Shown piece after piece: positions 24,894 to 32,753 of a DNA stretch of 42,471 nt; position 1 is the first letter of the stretch, and each line of letters starts with the position of its first letter. This DNA comes from Thermoguttaceae bacterium (lineage in GTDB: Bacteria > Planctomycetota > Planctomycetia > Pirellulales > Thermoguttaceae). A model generated the notes under the pieces. That model was not told the DNA's origin. It saw only the letters and a program-made list of their open reading frames with translations, and made no database searches. The translations under genes were made by a program, and so were the position numbers. Location: contig JAQVHZ010000016.1 in NCBI GenBank assembly GCA_028695965.1, positions 1 through 42,471 of the forward strand, read 5' to 3'.

Positions 24894-25769
24894 CTATGAG
24901 GGGATTCGGACGACAAGATCGCCCAACTTGGCGCCGCTGCTTTGCGCTATGAAATCGCATTTCGCCTTAAAGAGAAAGACGATTTTCTTAGGCGTAATCT
25001 CTGTCGGGCCAAAGCCGAGCGTTTCGTAATTCGCAAGCCCTTTGGCAATCACCAAATCGGCGTTGGCAAATTTCTCATTGAATTCCGGAGAAGTCAGGTT
25101 AAAAAGGACGCCCAGACCGTCGCCGCCGTTTCCAATAACGGGAACCAAGTCGGTAATGCCTGCCTCTTCGGCGTCTTCAAGAAGCGCGTCGTTAAGGATT
25201 GGCTCGCCGCGCACCGCGACCGTAACGTCTTTGTTGAATTCTGGAGAGATCAACATTTCAATGAGCAACCTGTCGTACACGATCTCGCCGGCATTGTCCG
25301 TGATGTAGAAAATCGTCTGCGCCTCGTCGATCGCTTCGCGCAATTCGTCCATCGAACCGACAAGAGTCTGGTCGATCGCTTTGTGAATCGCGTCGCTGAT
25401 CATTTTTTCATCGATGGAACCAAGCGCAAAATCGATCGAATTGCCCGCGATCGCCAAACGCACCGTCGTTTCAAATTTGTCGTCGGATTCTTCGATCCAG
25501 CGACGCACTTTCTCGAGTTGTCCGAGCGCCAGCTGGTTGAATCGCCTCTTTTCTTTATAGTACGGATCAGGGTCGTCGGCGACTTCCCGCACAATGCGAT
25601 GAATGATCGTGCCAAGGGTCGGAGGGTCGGAATCAAGCCCGGACTCCAGGGTAACGCGCATCGTTTGTTCGAGAATCTCCTTCTGCAAGTCGACGTCGGG
25701 CGTGGCAAATCGCGCCGCGTCCAAAGACTGACGGAGAATACAGAGCATGCAATCGAGCGACTGCGCCAT
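24894..25769 (-). CDS. DUF89/ARMT1-like damage-control phosphatase
   Basis: 291 residues, cytosolic. The N-terminal DCMLC (C7, C10) and an all-helical first domain are followed by the metal-binding signatures of DUF89: AGNSID (108-113; N110, D113), YITDNAGEIVYD (D158, N159, E162), and ADLVIAKGLANYE (K243-E249). Members are metal-dependent phosphatases thought to clear damaged or excess phosphometabolites such as sugar phosphates. The CxxC-bearing short form matches the archaeal/bacterial subgroup and not the larger eukaryotic ARMT1. It has its own promoter, and its upstream neighbour on the same strand is the YTV protein, so no functional linkage is evident. Confidence 0.9.
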   Translation of the reverse strand: MAQSLDCMLCILRQSLDAARFATPDVDLQKEILEQTMRVTLESGLDSDPPTLGTIIHRIVREVADDPDPYYKEKRRFNQLALGQLEKVRRWIEESDDKFETTVRLAIAGNSIDFALGSIDEKMISDAIHKAIDQTLVGSMDELREAIDEAQTIFYITDNAGEIVYDRLLIEMLISPEFNKDVTVAVRGEPILNDALLEDAEEAGITDLVPVIGNGGDGLGVLFNLTSPEFNEKFANADLVIAKGLANYETLGFGPTEITPKKIVFLFKAKCDFIAQSSGAKLGDLVVRIPS

Positions 25770-25817
25770 AAAAGACCTTTCTAACGAAAAAAGTTATCGG
25801 TATCGTAATATGCCAGA

Positions 25818-25845
25818 ATTGTAATCGGAAGAGGTTTTTTTTCAA
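25818..25845 (-). promoter_or_regulatory. Promoter of the DUF89 gene
   Basis: On the minus strand TTGAAA (25840-25845) and TACAAT (25818-25823) are 16 bases apart, 48 bases before the start codon. Confidence 0.55.
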
Positions 25846-25867
25846 GCGCTGACCAAGAAATGCCAAA

Positions 25868-25895
25868 CGCTCCGCGCGAAAGTTCGCGCGGAGCG
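25868..25895 (-). terminator. Terminator of the YTV-repeat gene
   Basis: A perfect 13-bp stem (25868-25880 with 25883-25895) with a 2-base gap is followed on the minus strand by tttgg, 70 bases after the stop. Confidence 0.65.
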
Positions 25896-25966
25896 CTCAG
25901 AAGAAGGTTTTCGCCATTAGAGGCAAGTATGGCTCAATTCGATCGACTGAGCCGATGCGTCAACTC

Positions 25967-27898
25967 TCAGTTGCAAGTCGGATCGGCGGGAGCGGCTGGC
26001 GCGCATGGAGCGGCTGGCGCGCAAGGATCGACTACGGCAGGAGCGCAGCCGAGCGCGGCGCGGAAGCGACCGACTCCGGCGCAAGGATCGCAAACGGGAG
26101 CGCAAGGAACGCAAACGTTGACTTGAACCGGGACTTGGTAGGTAACAACGCGCGGTACGCGGCGGTTGACCATGTAAGGAACTTGCTTGCAGACAAGTTT
26201 GTACGTGGTAACGTTACGCGTGTAATTGACCGGCCTCATGACCGTCGAGTAGACGGTGCGCGTGCAGGTTTGCGGGACGCAGCGAGCGACGCGATAGTTG
26301 ATCGTTTGAGGAACGACTTCGCAGACGACTCGGGCGACCTTGCAGTTGACCGTGCGGACGCGTTGTTCCGGGACCATACGGCAGACGTTGTACGTGCAGG
26401 TCTTCGTTTCAGGAACGATTTGGCACTGCTTTCTCATGACCGTGCGGGTGCATTGTTGCGGGACCATACGGCAGACGTTGTACGTGCAGACCTTGGTTTC
26501 CGGGACGCAGCGCGCAACGGTGTACGTGCAGGTTCGGACGCGTTGTTCGGGAACCATGCGGCAGACGTTGTAGACGCAGGTCTTCGTTTCAGGAACGATT
26601 TGGCACTGCTTTCTCATGACCGTGCAGGTGAACTGCTGCGGGACCATGCGGCAGACGTTGTACGTGCAAACCTTCGTTTCCGGGACGCAGCGCGCGACTT
26701 TGCAGGTAACCGTTTTGTAGGTCGTGCAAGGAACCATGCGCGTGCAGGTGATTTCCTTCATGCAGGTCTGGGGAACCCAAACTTTACGCGTGCAGGTTCG
26801 CGGCGGGGTTTGAACCGCGCAAATTTTCGTAGTAACGCGGCCGCAGGGATTGCAAGGATCGCAACTGGCGACGCGGCGGTAAACGACTCGACCAGGAACG
26901 GTGTACGTTTGTTCTTGCCAGCAACCGGATTGAACGGGAACTTGCTTCGTGTACGTTTGCGGAACCATCGTCGTGCAAGGAACTTGTTTGACGACGTCTT
27001 CATAGCAAATGCGGTTGACGGTGTAGGTGCGCGTCTTCTGTTCGACGCACGGAACCAACTTGGTGTAGGTAACTTGCTGCGGGACTTGGGTCCAAACGCG
27101 GCGATTAACCGTGTAAGTGCGCGTCTTCTGTTCGGTAACCGGAACCATCACGGTGTACGGAATTTCCTTTTGGCGTTGTTCGTAAACCATGCGGTTGACG
27201 GTGTAGGTGCGCGTCTTCTGTTCCGTAACCGGAACCATCTTAGTGTACGTAATCTGTTGCGGGACTTCTGTCCAAACGCGGCGATTAACCGTGTAGGTGC
27301 GCGTCTTCTGTTCCGTAACCGGAACCATCACGGTGTACGGAACTTGCTTTTGGCGCTGTTCGTAAACCATGCGGTTGACGGTGTAAGTGCGCGTCTTCTG
27401 TTCGACGCGCGGAACCATCTTGGTATACGTAATCTGTTGCGGAACTTGGGTCCAAACGCGACGGTTAACCGTGTACGCGCGCGTCTTCTGTTCGGTAACC
27501 GGAACCATCACAGTGTACGGAACTTGCTTTTGAACATTTTCCCAAACAGTCCGGCGAACCGTGCGGTTGACTGTCTTTTGGCAGTTTTCCCAAACCATAC
27601 GGTTGACAGTGTAGGTAACTTCACGTGCTTGACGTTCGGGGACGTACCTCGTGAACGTACACTGGCGTGTAACCGGAACGCGTTCAACTTCGGTACGATA
27701 GCAGGTAACTTGCTGATTTTCGAAGACGACCTTGCGGCAATTCTTCATAACGACGTTGCTTTGGGTCGTAAACGCCGTCGCGCAAGGTCGGCAACTCGTG
27801 TACGAGCACGCGCCGCAATAGGCCGCTTGCGCTTGTTCAAGCGAAAAGGCCATGACCGCCGCGACCGCTAAGAACGCCGCCCCAATAAATTTTTTCAT
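25967..27898 (-). CDS. YTV-repeat, cysteine-rich secreted cell-surface protein
   Basis: 643 residues from ATG 27898, chosen because GGAGG lies 5 bases upstream; the frame stays open to 27943. The signal peptide MKKFIGAAFLAVAAVMAFSLEQAQA is cleaved before AYCGACSY. The body is a tandem array of short beta-like units built on YTV and VP. In the middle region a unit of about 60 residues (VPYTVMVPVTEQKTRTYTV, NRRVWTQVPQQITYTKMVP, EQKTRTYTVNRMVYEQRQK) repeats about three times. The C-terminal region uses a cysteine form (CRMVPQQ, CTVMRKQCQIVPETKTC, YNVCRMVPEQRV). The last 30 residues are Cys/Pro/Ala-rich. YTV proteins are described as planctomycete cell-wall or surface components, in which cysteines may be disulfide-linked. 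It is monocistronic. Confidence 0.85.
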   Translation of the reverse strand: MKKFIGAAFLAVAAVMAFSLEQAQAAYCGACSYTSCRPCATAFTTQSNVVMKNCRKVVFENQQVTCYRTEVERVPVTRQCTFTRYVPERQAREVTYTVNRMVWENCQKTVNRTVRRTVWENVQKQVPYTVMVPVTEQKTRAYTVNRRVWTQVPQQITYTKMVPRVEQKTRTYTVNRMVYEQRQKQVPYTVMVPVTEQKTRTYTVNRRVWTEVPQQITYTKMVPVTEQKTRTYTVNRMVYEQRQKEIPYTVMVPVTEQKTRTYTVNRRVWTQVPQQVTYTKLVPCVEQKTRTYTVNRICYEDVVKQVPCTTMVPQTYTKQVPVQSGCWQEQTYTVPGRVVYRRVASCDPCNPCGRVTTKICAVQTPPRTCTRKVWVPQTCMKEITCTRMVPCTTYKTVTCKVARCVPETKVCTYNVCRMVPQQFTCTVMRKQCQIVPETKTCVYNVCRMVPEQRVRTCTYTVARCVPETKVCTYNVCRMVPQQCTRTVMRKQCQIVPETKTCTYNVCRMVPEQRVRTVNCKVARVVCEVVPQTINYRVARCVPQTCTRTVYSTVMRPVNYTRNVTTYKLVCKQVPYMVNRRVPRVVTYQVPVQVNVCVPCAPVCDPCAGVGRFRAALGCAPAVVDPCAPAAPCAPAAPADPTCN

Positions 27899-28544
27899 TT
27901 CATCCTCCAAAAACTCTAACGGACGAACCGCCTCCTTACTCATATCGTAAACGCGTTGTTTAACGACGCCGAAGCGCCCATATCTGACTTTCCGGAAACG
28001 CTGTGCTTTTGCGTTTCGCCTCAGGGGAGGACTACGGACCGCTCGCCGCGCGGCTTACCGCCGCGACGCGTCTCATGGCGTCCAATATGATGAAACGTCT
28101 AGAGTATGGGCCTAAACGTTTCTCCTCTTATCGGCGTCTAATCTTTTCGCGCTTGATTCTTTTTTCGTATTCCACGAAATCTTGTTAAAATAATTAAAAA
28201 TTTCCGGATACACAAAACCCGCGCGTTTACGTAAGGCGAAGACGTCAAAACCTGTCTTCTTCATATAACCGCCGCCAGGGCGCGCGTCACTCGGCGGAGA
28301 ACTCCATAATGAACGCGCCAAAGCAAACAATCTCGGTCGCGGGAGAACTCCCACGGCGACCGTATTATAACAATTTTGTTAAAATGGGACAGATACGCAA
28401 GAACAAATTAAATAAAAACAGCAAGACAAAAAAACAAAAAAATTTACGCTTGTACCAATTATATCGTCTGTTTTTCGAACTATCGACAAGTTCTTTGCAC
28501 AAAAACGATTATTCCATTTGTAAAGAAAATTCAATTTGTTCGTC
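27899..28544. other. Long intergenic region between divergent YTV and ParA genes
   Basis: No supported gene. An open frame from 28309 leads into the ParA gene, but its first 112 codons have poor composition and precede a clear promoter and ribosome-binding site, so I treat them as noncoding. A hairpin with a 7-bp stem lies at 28092-28122. The stretch 28360-28540 is very AT-rich. I looked for SRP, RNase P, tmRNA and 6S signatures and saw none. Confidence 0.5.
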
Positions 28545-28573
28545 TTGCATCGCGCGCGTCTTTCCTTTATACT
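28545..28573 (+). promoter_or_regulatory. Promoter of the ParA-family gene
   Basis: TTGCAT and TATACT are separated by exactly 17 bases. AAGGAG (28631-28636) supports the start at 28645. Confidence 0.65.
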
Positions 28574-28644
28574 CTGTCAGACGCTCGAAGGTCGGCGGCG
28601 CGCCGACCGGAATATCGAGCAAAGAACGGAAAGGAGCAGCCTCT

Positions 28645-29427
28645 ATGCGGATGATCGCGATCATGAATCAAAAAGGGGGCGTCGGTAAGACGACGACGTC
28701 CGTCAATCTTAGTTCGGCTCTTGCCGCGTCCGGAAAAAAAGTCTTATTGATCGATCTCGACCCGCAAGCGCACGCCTCTCTGCATCTCGGTCTGACGTTC
28801 GAAAAGGAATTTATGTCCGTGTACGACGTGCTCGTTGGCAACGAGAGTTTGGAGTCGGTCCGGCACGTCGTCTCGGAAAATTTGTGGCTCGTGCCCGCGC
28901 ATCTCGATTTGGCGTCCGCCGATTTCGAATTGGCAAGCGTGCTCGGCCGCGAACTCATCTTGCGCGATAAAATTGCCGACGACACGATGGAGTTCGATTA
29001 TATCATTATCGACTGTCCGCCCTCGCTCGGCGTTCTGACGCTGAACGCGCTCGCCGCCGTTGAAGAAGTCTTCATTCCCCTCCAGCCGCACTTCCTGGCG
29101 CTGCACGGCTTGAGCAAGCTTCTCCAAACGATCGACCTTGTGTCCCGGCGCTTGAATCCTCAGCTTTACGTCTCCGGCGTCGTTTTATGCATGTACGAAC
29201 GCACGACGCTCTCGAGCGACGTCAAGCACGACGTCGACGCGTTTTTCAGCGAGCATGAAGGGCGCCCGAAGTCGTGGAGCAACGTGAAAGTCTTTGACAC
29301 AATGATCCGGAAGAACGTCCGTCTTGCCGAAGCGCCGAGTTACGGCCAGTCGATTTTTCAGTACGACCCGAAGTCAAACGGCGCGGAAGACTACCTCGCT
29401 TTTGCCGAGGAAGTCATAAAAATGTGA
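28645..29427 (+). CDS. ParA/Soj-family ATPase
   Basis: 260 residues. The deviant Walker A motif KGGVGKTTT is at 10-18 with the signature lysine K10. LLIDLDPQAHAS lies near 36-47, and the Walker B-type segment YIIIDCPPSLG near 115-125. MNQKGGVGK at the extreme N-terminus with no DNA-binding domain indicates a short chromosomal-type ParA or a positioning ATPase. Such proteins dimerise with ATP on the nucleoid and position DNA or protein cargo. No ParB is next to it: the following gene, 69 bases on, is queF, which may be co-transcribed. The partner, and whether it segregates the chromosome, therefore remain open. The upstream in-frame extension from 28309 is rejected as explained for the intergenic region. 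Confidence 0.9.
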   Translation: MRMIAIMNQKGGVGKTTTSVNLSSALAASGKKVLLIDLDPQAHASLHLGLTFEKEFMSVYDVLVGNESLESVRHVVSENLWLVPAHLDLASADFELASVLGRELILRDKIADDTMEFDYIIIDCPPSLGVLTLNALAAVEEVFIPLQPHFLALHGLSKLLQTIDLVSRRLNPQLYVSGVVLCMYERTTLSSDVKHDVDAFFSEHEGRPKSWSNVKVFDTMIRKNVRLAEAPSYGQSIFQYDPKSNGAEDYLAFAEEVIKM

Positions 29428-29496
29428 ATCTATCCCCTGAAAAATAAGGGAACCGCGCGAAAATATTCTTTACGTTAACAATCAAGGAAAGAACAA

Positions 29497-29913
29497 ATGT
29501 CAGACGTCATTGCGAAAAAGCCCTCTCCTGAAATTCTCGAACTCTTTGACAATCCCTATCCAGGTCGAGATTTTCTCATCACTCACGTCTGTCCGGAATT
29601 CACGTCCTTGTGTCCGAAAACCGGTCAGCCCGACTACGGCACGATTACGTTCGAATATATCGCGGACAAACTCTGCGTCGAACTGAAAAGCTTGAAATTC
29701 TATCTGCAGGCGTACCGCAACGAAGGCGTCTTCTACGAAAGACTCACGAACCAGATTCTCGACGATATGGTCGCCGCGATGAAGCCAAGATACATCAAAG
29801 TTACCGCAGACTTTACCCCGCGCGGAGGACTCCATTCGAAGATCGTCGCTCAATATGTCGCGCCAGAATGGAGCGGCGAGGGCGGATGCGGCTGTGGATG
29901 CGGAGGCGAATGA
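29497..29913 (+). CDS. queF: NADPH-dependent 7-cyano-7-deazaguanine reductase QueF (short form)
   Basis: 138 residues, the unimodular (YkvM-type) form. QueF reduces preQ0 to preQ1 with two NADPH, a step of queuosine synthesis for tRNA wobble bases. The signature SLCPKTGQPDYGTITFEY contains the nucleophilic C39 and the proton-donor D46; VELKSLKFYLQAYRNEGVFYE carries the substrate/NADPH-binding pattern. The C-terminus ends in a short Gly/Cys tail (GEGGCGCGCGGE) that is not part of the usual fold. The start is supported by AAGGAA 8 bases upstream. No other queuosine genes are adjacent. Confidence 0.97.
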   Translation: MSDVIAKKPSPEILELFDNPYPGRDFLITHVCPEFTSLCPKTGQPDYGTITFEYIADKLCVELKSLKFYLQAYRNEGVFYERLTNQILDDMVAAMKPRYIKVTADFTPRGGLHSKIVAQYVAPEWSGEGGCGCGCGGE

Positions 29914-29940
29914 ACGCGAGCCGCGTCCCGGCGTCAATAA

Positions 29941-29983
29941 AAAAAGCTTGACTTACGGCCATAAGCTGCAAGTCAAGCTTTTT
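29941..29983. terminator. Bidirectional terminator between queF and the transglutaminase-like gene
   Basis: The 13-bp stem aaaaagcttgact / agtcaagcttttt has T tracts on both strands and separates convergent genes. Confidence 0.9.
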
Positions 29984-30013
29984 TAATTCGCTCAGGGGCG
30001 TTTGTCAACTCGT

Positions 30014-31342
30014 TCAGTCGCGCGGATCTGTCTCCTGGATGAACTGATGTTCCGGGTCGGCGCCGCCGCTTTTCACGTTGCCCATAAAGAGCTCTTTCAC
30101 GTAGAGCGACTCTTCTTTTGGCGTCTCCGGCAGTCGGAAGCTGTCTCCCTTTTGCAGGATGACGCGCGTGTCTTGGAGCGAGCCGAGCGGCTCCGTTCCA
30201 GCGACTTGCGCGGGGAACCAGTACCCTTCTTTGGCGTCGTCGACAAGATAGAATTCCGCCCAGCAGTGCCCGGGCACGCGGACCAATCGCGCGGGGATAT
30301 CGGACGCGCGGCACATGGCGATGAAGAGCGCGCATTGGTCTTCGCAGTCCCCTTCGCGCGCTTTTAACGCGGCAAGCGCGCCGCGCATCGGCTTGTTGAC
30401 GAGGATCTCCTTATATTGGACGTTATCGCGAACATATTTGAAGATCGCGTCGACTTTGTTCCAATCCCCATCGACGTCGCCAACAACCTGTTTCGCCAAG
30501 GTTCTTATCGTTTTCGAGGTCGACTCCATATATTGCCCGCTCTTTAAGTAACGGCGAATTTCCGTCGACGGGCGCTTGGGAATCTCGTAGATTTCCGGTT
30601 CCAACGGGGGCATGAGCGGATACCGGACAACTTCAAAGAGCGCCGTCGCCTGCACGCCTTGACCCGCCCTCAGTTCGCGCATCTTAAAGACTAATTGCCG
30701 CGCGCCCCCTTCTTTCAGGTCCCGGTAATCGACTTTCGCCACGCTCGGAAATTCCTCTTCGAGCGTTCTGACTTTTTGTTCCGGGAAATCCATCGGGACG
30801 GGCGCGGTTCCAATGACGTTCGAGCACGTGCCGTTCGCGGCGGCGCGAAAGATCATGCCGGCCCGATATTTATGAGACGTCGCCTTGCCAAAGACGGGAC
30901 CGCGTTTGCCGCTGGCCGCAGCCGCGGTTCCGGCGGCGCTTTCGGCGGCGGGCGCCGGCGCTGTTTCTGCAGGTTCTTCTTGGTCGACGCTCAAATCGTC
31001 AAGCGCGCTGGAAACGTCGTTCGTCGGCGTCGGCGGCGTCGGCGTCGGTTTCGTCTGAGCTTGAGGCTGACGAGCCGGCGCGGTTCCCGTGTTGGTCCTC
31101 GGTTTGCGCCGAATAACCGCGCTCGGTTTATCCGACTCGTCGGAATCTTTTTCGCCGGGTTTCACGTCGAACGCGTCGGCTTCGTCGTCGTCGACTTTTG
31201 GCGCGCCGCTCTGTTTTTCCGCGGCGTCGCGCATCTTTCCGAAACTAATCTGCGCGCAGGCGTCGTGAGCGGCAAAGACCGCCGCGGCAAAGACCGCTAC
31301 AAACGCAAGCTTCGCGGTAAGGCTGCTTCGAGCAAATGTCAT
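30014..31342 (-). CDS. Exported transglutaminase-like protein
   Basis: 442 residues. The signal peptide ends near AAHDACA-Q (residue 30). A long disordered linker rich in Asp, Lys, Pro and Thr runs to about 150. A beta-rich region follows at about 155-265. The transglutaminase-like (papain-fold) domain spans about 275-400: VDAIFKYVRDNVQYK, GDCEDQCALFIAMCRASDIPAR (nucleophile C333), and VPGHCWAEFYL (H359). At the third catalytic position the sequence reads YWFPAQ, with Q379 where Asp is usual. Proteins of this class may be proteases or cross-linkers in the periplasm; the substrate is unknown. The replaced Asp suggests altered or subfamily-specific chemistry. The gene stands alone on its strand. 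Confidence 0.8.
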   Translation of the reverse strand: MTFARSSLTAKLAFVAVFAAAVFAAHDACAQISFGKMRDAAEKQSGAPKVDDDEADAFDVKPGEKDSDESDKPSAVIRRKPRTNTGTAPARQPQAQTKPTPTPPTPTNDVSSALDDLSVDQEEPAETAPAPAAESAAGTAAAASGKRGPVFGKATSHKYRAGMIFRAAANGTCSNVIGTAPVPMDFPEQKVRTLEEEFPSVAKVDYRDLKEGGARQLVFKMRELRAGQGVQATALFEVVRYPLMPPLEPEIYEIPKRPSTEIRRYLKSGQYMESTSKTIRTLAKQVVGDVDGDWNKVDAIFKYVRDNVQYKEILVNKPMRGALAALKAREGDCEDQCALFIAMCRASDIPARLVRVPGHCWAEFYLVDDAKEGYWFPAQVAGTEPLGSLQDTRVILQKGDSFRLPETPKEESLYVKELFMGNVKSGGADPEHQFIQETDPRD

Positions 31343-31529
31343 TTATTTTTTCTCCCTAATGGCAGTTCGGGACGCTTGATTTTCCAAAAAGAGCGCGCTG
31401 CTCAGAGCTTGCGCAACGACGCCTCGTTATCGATTTCGTCTAAATTGACTCGCTCTCTTAGCGAAAACGATTATTTACCGAATATAGCGTTGGCGCCAAC
31501 TGCTCCTCGCTATTTTTTGACGGTCAATA

Positions 31530-31698
31530 TTGACGGCGGCAAGAGTTTTTAGTATGATGACCTCCCCATATTTCTCTATTCTAGCGCTTTTTTACAATCA
31601 ATGTTTAAAAGTTGCAAAAAAATAGCGGAACGGGTCGACTTTTTCGATTATTTGGCATAATACATAATGTAATTACATGATATAATACGCAGTATAAT
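31530..31698 (+). promoter_or_regulatory. Promoter region upstream of the alpha/beta hydrolase
   Basis: TTGACG (31530-31535) and TATGAT (31553-31558) are 17 bases apart. Further TATAAT boxes lie at 31681-31686 and 31693-31698 next to a 12-bp palindrome atgtaattacat (31667-31678), a possible operator. Which box drives the gene cannot be decided by reading. Confidence 0.4.
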
Positions 31699-31803
31699 AG
31701 GCAATGTGTAAGCGGTCGCGATTTTCCCGCACGACGTCTGCGTAACAATATTTCGGTTCACATTCAACGCCCACGCGGCAATTCAGCGCTAAGGAACGAA
31801 CTC

Positions 31804-32643
31804 ATGAAAAAGTACTTTGTCGACGACACGATATATTTCGTCAGAACTAAAGGCTCAGGACCAATCTTGCTCTTTGCTCACGGGTTCCCGCTTGACGGAC
31901 GGCTGTTCGAGCCCGTGATCGACAAGCTGGCGTCGAAATTCTATTGCGTCGTTCCCGACCTCCGCGGCTTGGGACAGACCTCGCTTGGCGCCAACGGGCG
32001 TAATTCTCACGGCGTTCCGCGCGTTAAGATGGGGCGTTTTGCTGACGACCTCGCGATCCTCGGCTCAGAAGTGGCGTGCGAACGAGGCTGCAAAGGCGCG
32101 AAAGTCTTCGTGTGCGGCCTGTCGATGGGCGGATATATCATGCTCGAATTTGTCCGGCGACGTCCGCAATTGTTCGCCGGCGGGATCTTCTGCTGCTCTA
32201 ACGCCAACGCCGACACAGACGGAAACGCTTTGTCGCGGACATATCTCGCCGATACGATCGATTCCTACGCCATTCGGACGCTTGCCGACAATATGGTTCC
32301 GAGCCTCACCGCGCGCGAGACGCCAAAAGACAATCCCGACGTCGTCGCTACTCTGCGCGCGATCATCACCTCTCAAAAGCCGCAAGGCGTCGCCGCGGCG
32401 CTGAGAGGCATGGCGGTTCGGCGCGACCTCACGGATAAACTCTCGAAGATCGAGGCGCCGATCCTTGTCCTTGGCGGCGAATCGGACGTTATCTCGCCTG
32501 TCGAACTGCTCGATTCGATCGCCGACGCTATTCCGAACAGCTCGCGCGCGACGATACCGGGCTCCGGACACGTGCCGCCCCTCGAAAATCCTGACGCGTT
32601 CGCCGACGCCATTCTCGAGTGGTACGGTCGAACTTTTGAATGA
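31804..32643 (+). CDS. Alpha/beta hydrolase
   Basis: 279 residues, no signal peptide, so cytosolic. It has the standard single-domain alpha/beta-hydrolase layout: the oxyanion strand LLFAHGFPLDG at 22-32, the nucleophile elbow GLSMGG with S107, the acid D228 in GGESDVISP, and the base H256 in GSGHVPPLENP. All three catalytic residues are present, so it should be active on an ester, thioester or similar bond. The cap region is short, and the sequence resembles generic esterases or 3-oxoadipate enol-lactonase-type hydrolases, but the substrate is not identifiable. The ribosome-binding site AAGGAA is 8 bases upstream. A strong hairpin terminator separates it from the next gene. Confidence 0.88.
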   Translation: MKKYFVDDTIYFVRTKGSGPILLFAHGFPLDGRLFEPVIDKLASKFYCVVPDLRGLGQTSLGANGRNSHGVPRVKMGRFADDLAILGSEVACERGCKGAKVFVCGLSMGGYIMLEFVRRRPQLFAGGIFCCSNANADTDGNALSRTYLADTIDSYAIRTLADNMVPSLTARETPKDNPDVVATLRAIITSQKPQGVAAALRGMAVRRDLTDKLSKIEAPILVLGGESDVISPVELLDSIADAIPNSSRATIPGSGHVPPLENPDAFADAILEWYGRTFE

Positions 32644-32665
32644 ATTTAGAATAATAATCAACTCG

Positions 32666-32703
32666 CCGCGCCAGACGCTCCAGAAGCGTCTCGCGCGGAT
32701 TTT
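32666..32703 (+). terminator. Terminator of the alpha/beta hydrolase gene
   Basis: A long stem of 6 plus 7 pairs with one C-C mismatch (32666-32698) is followed by attttgtca. Confidence 0.7.
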
Positions 32704-32753
32704 GTCATTATAGAGCCGGCGTCGTTGCGCCCGGCAGCCGAAAGGAAGTCGTT

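Noticed and set aside
25955-27871. Long plus-strand frame (638 codons) antisense to the YTV-repeat gene
   Set aside because: It is kept open by the repeat periodicity of the real minus-strand gene, which has a signal peptide, a ribosome-binding site and meaningful repeats. The plus-strand translation has no start signal or known domain.
27944-28310. Possible 6S, RNase P or SRP RNA in the long intergenic region
   Set aside because: A cctcaggggagg-type word looked suggestive, but none of the conserved core motifs of these RNAs could be completed on either strand.
28309-28644. In-frame N-terminal extension of the ParA gene
   Set aside because: The -35/-10 at 28545-28573 and AAGGAG at 28631 lie inside it, and ParA proteins begin with the MxxIAxxNQKGG segment found at 28645.
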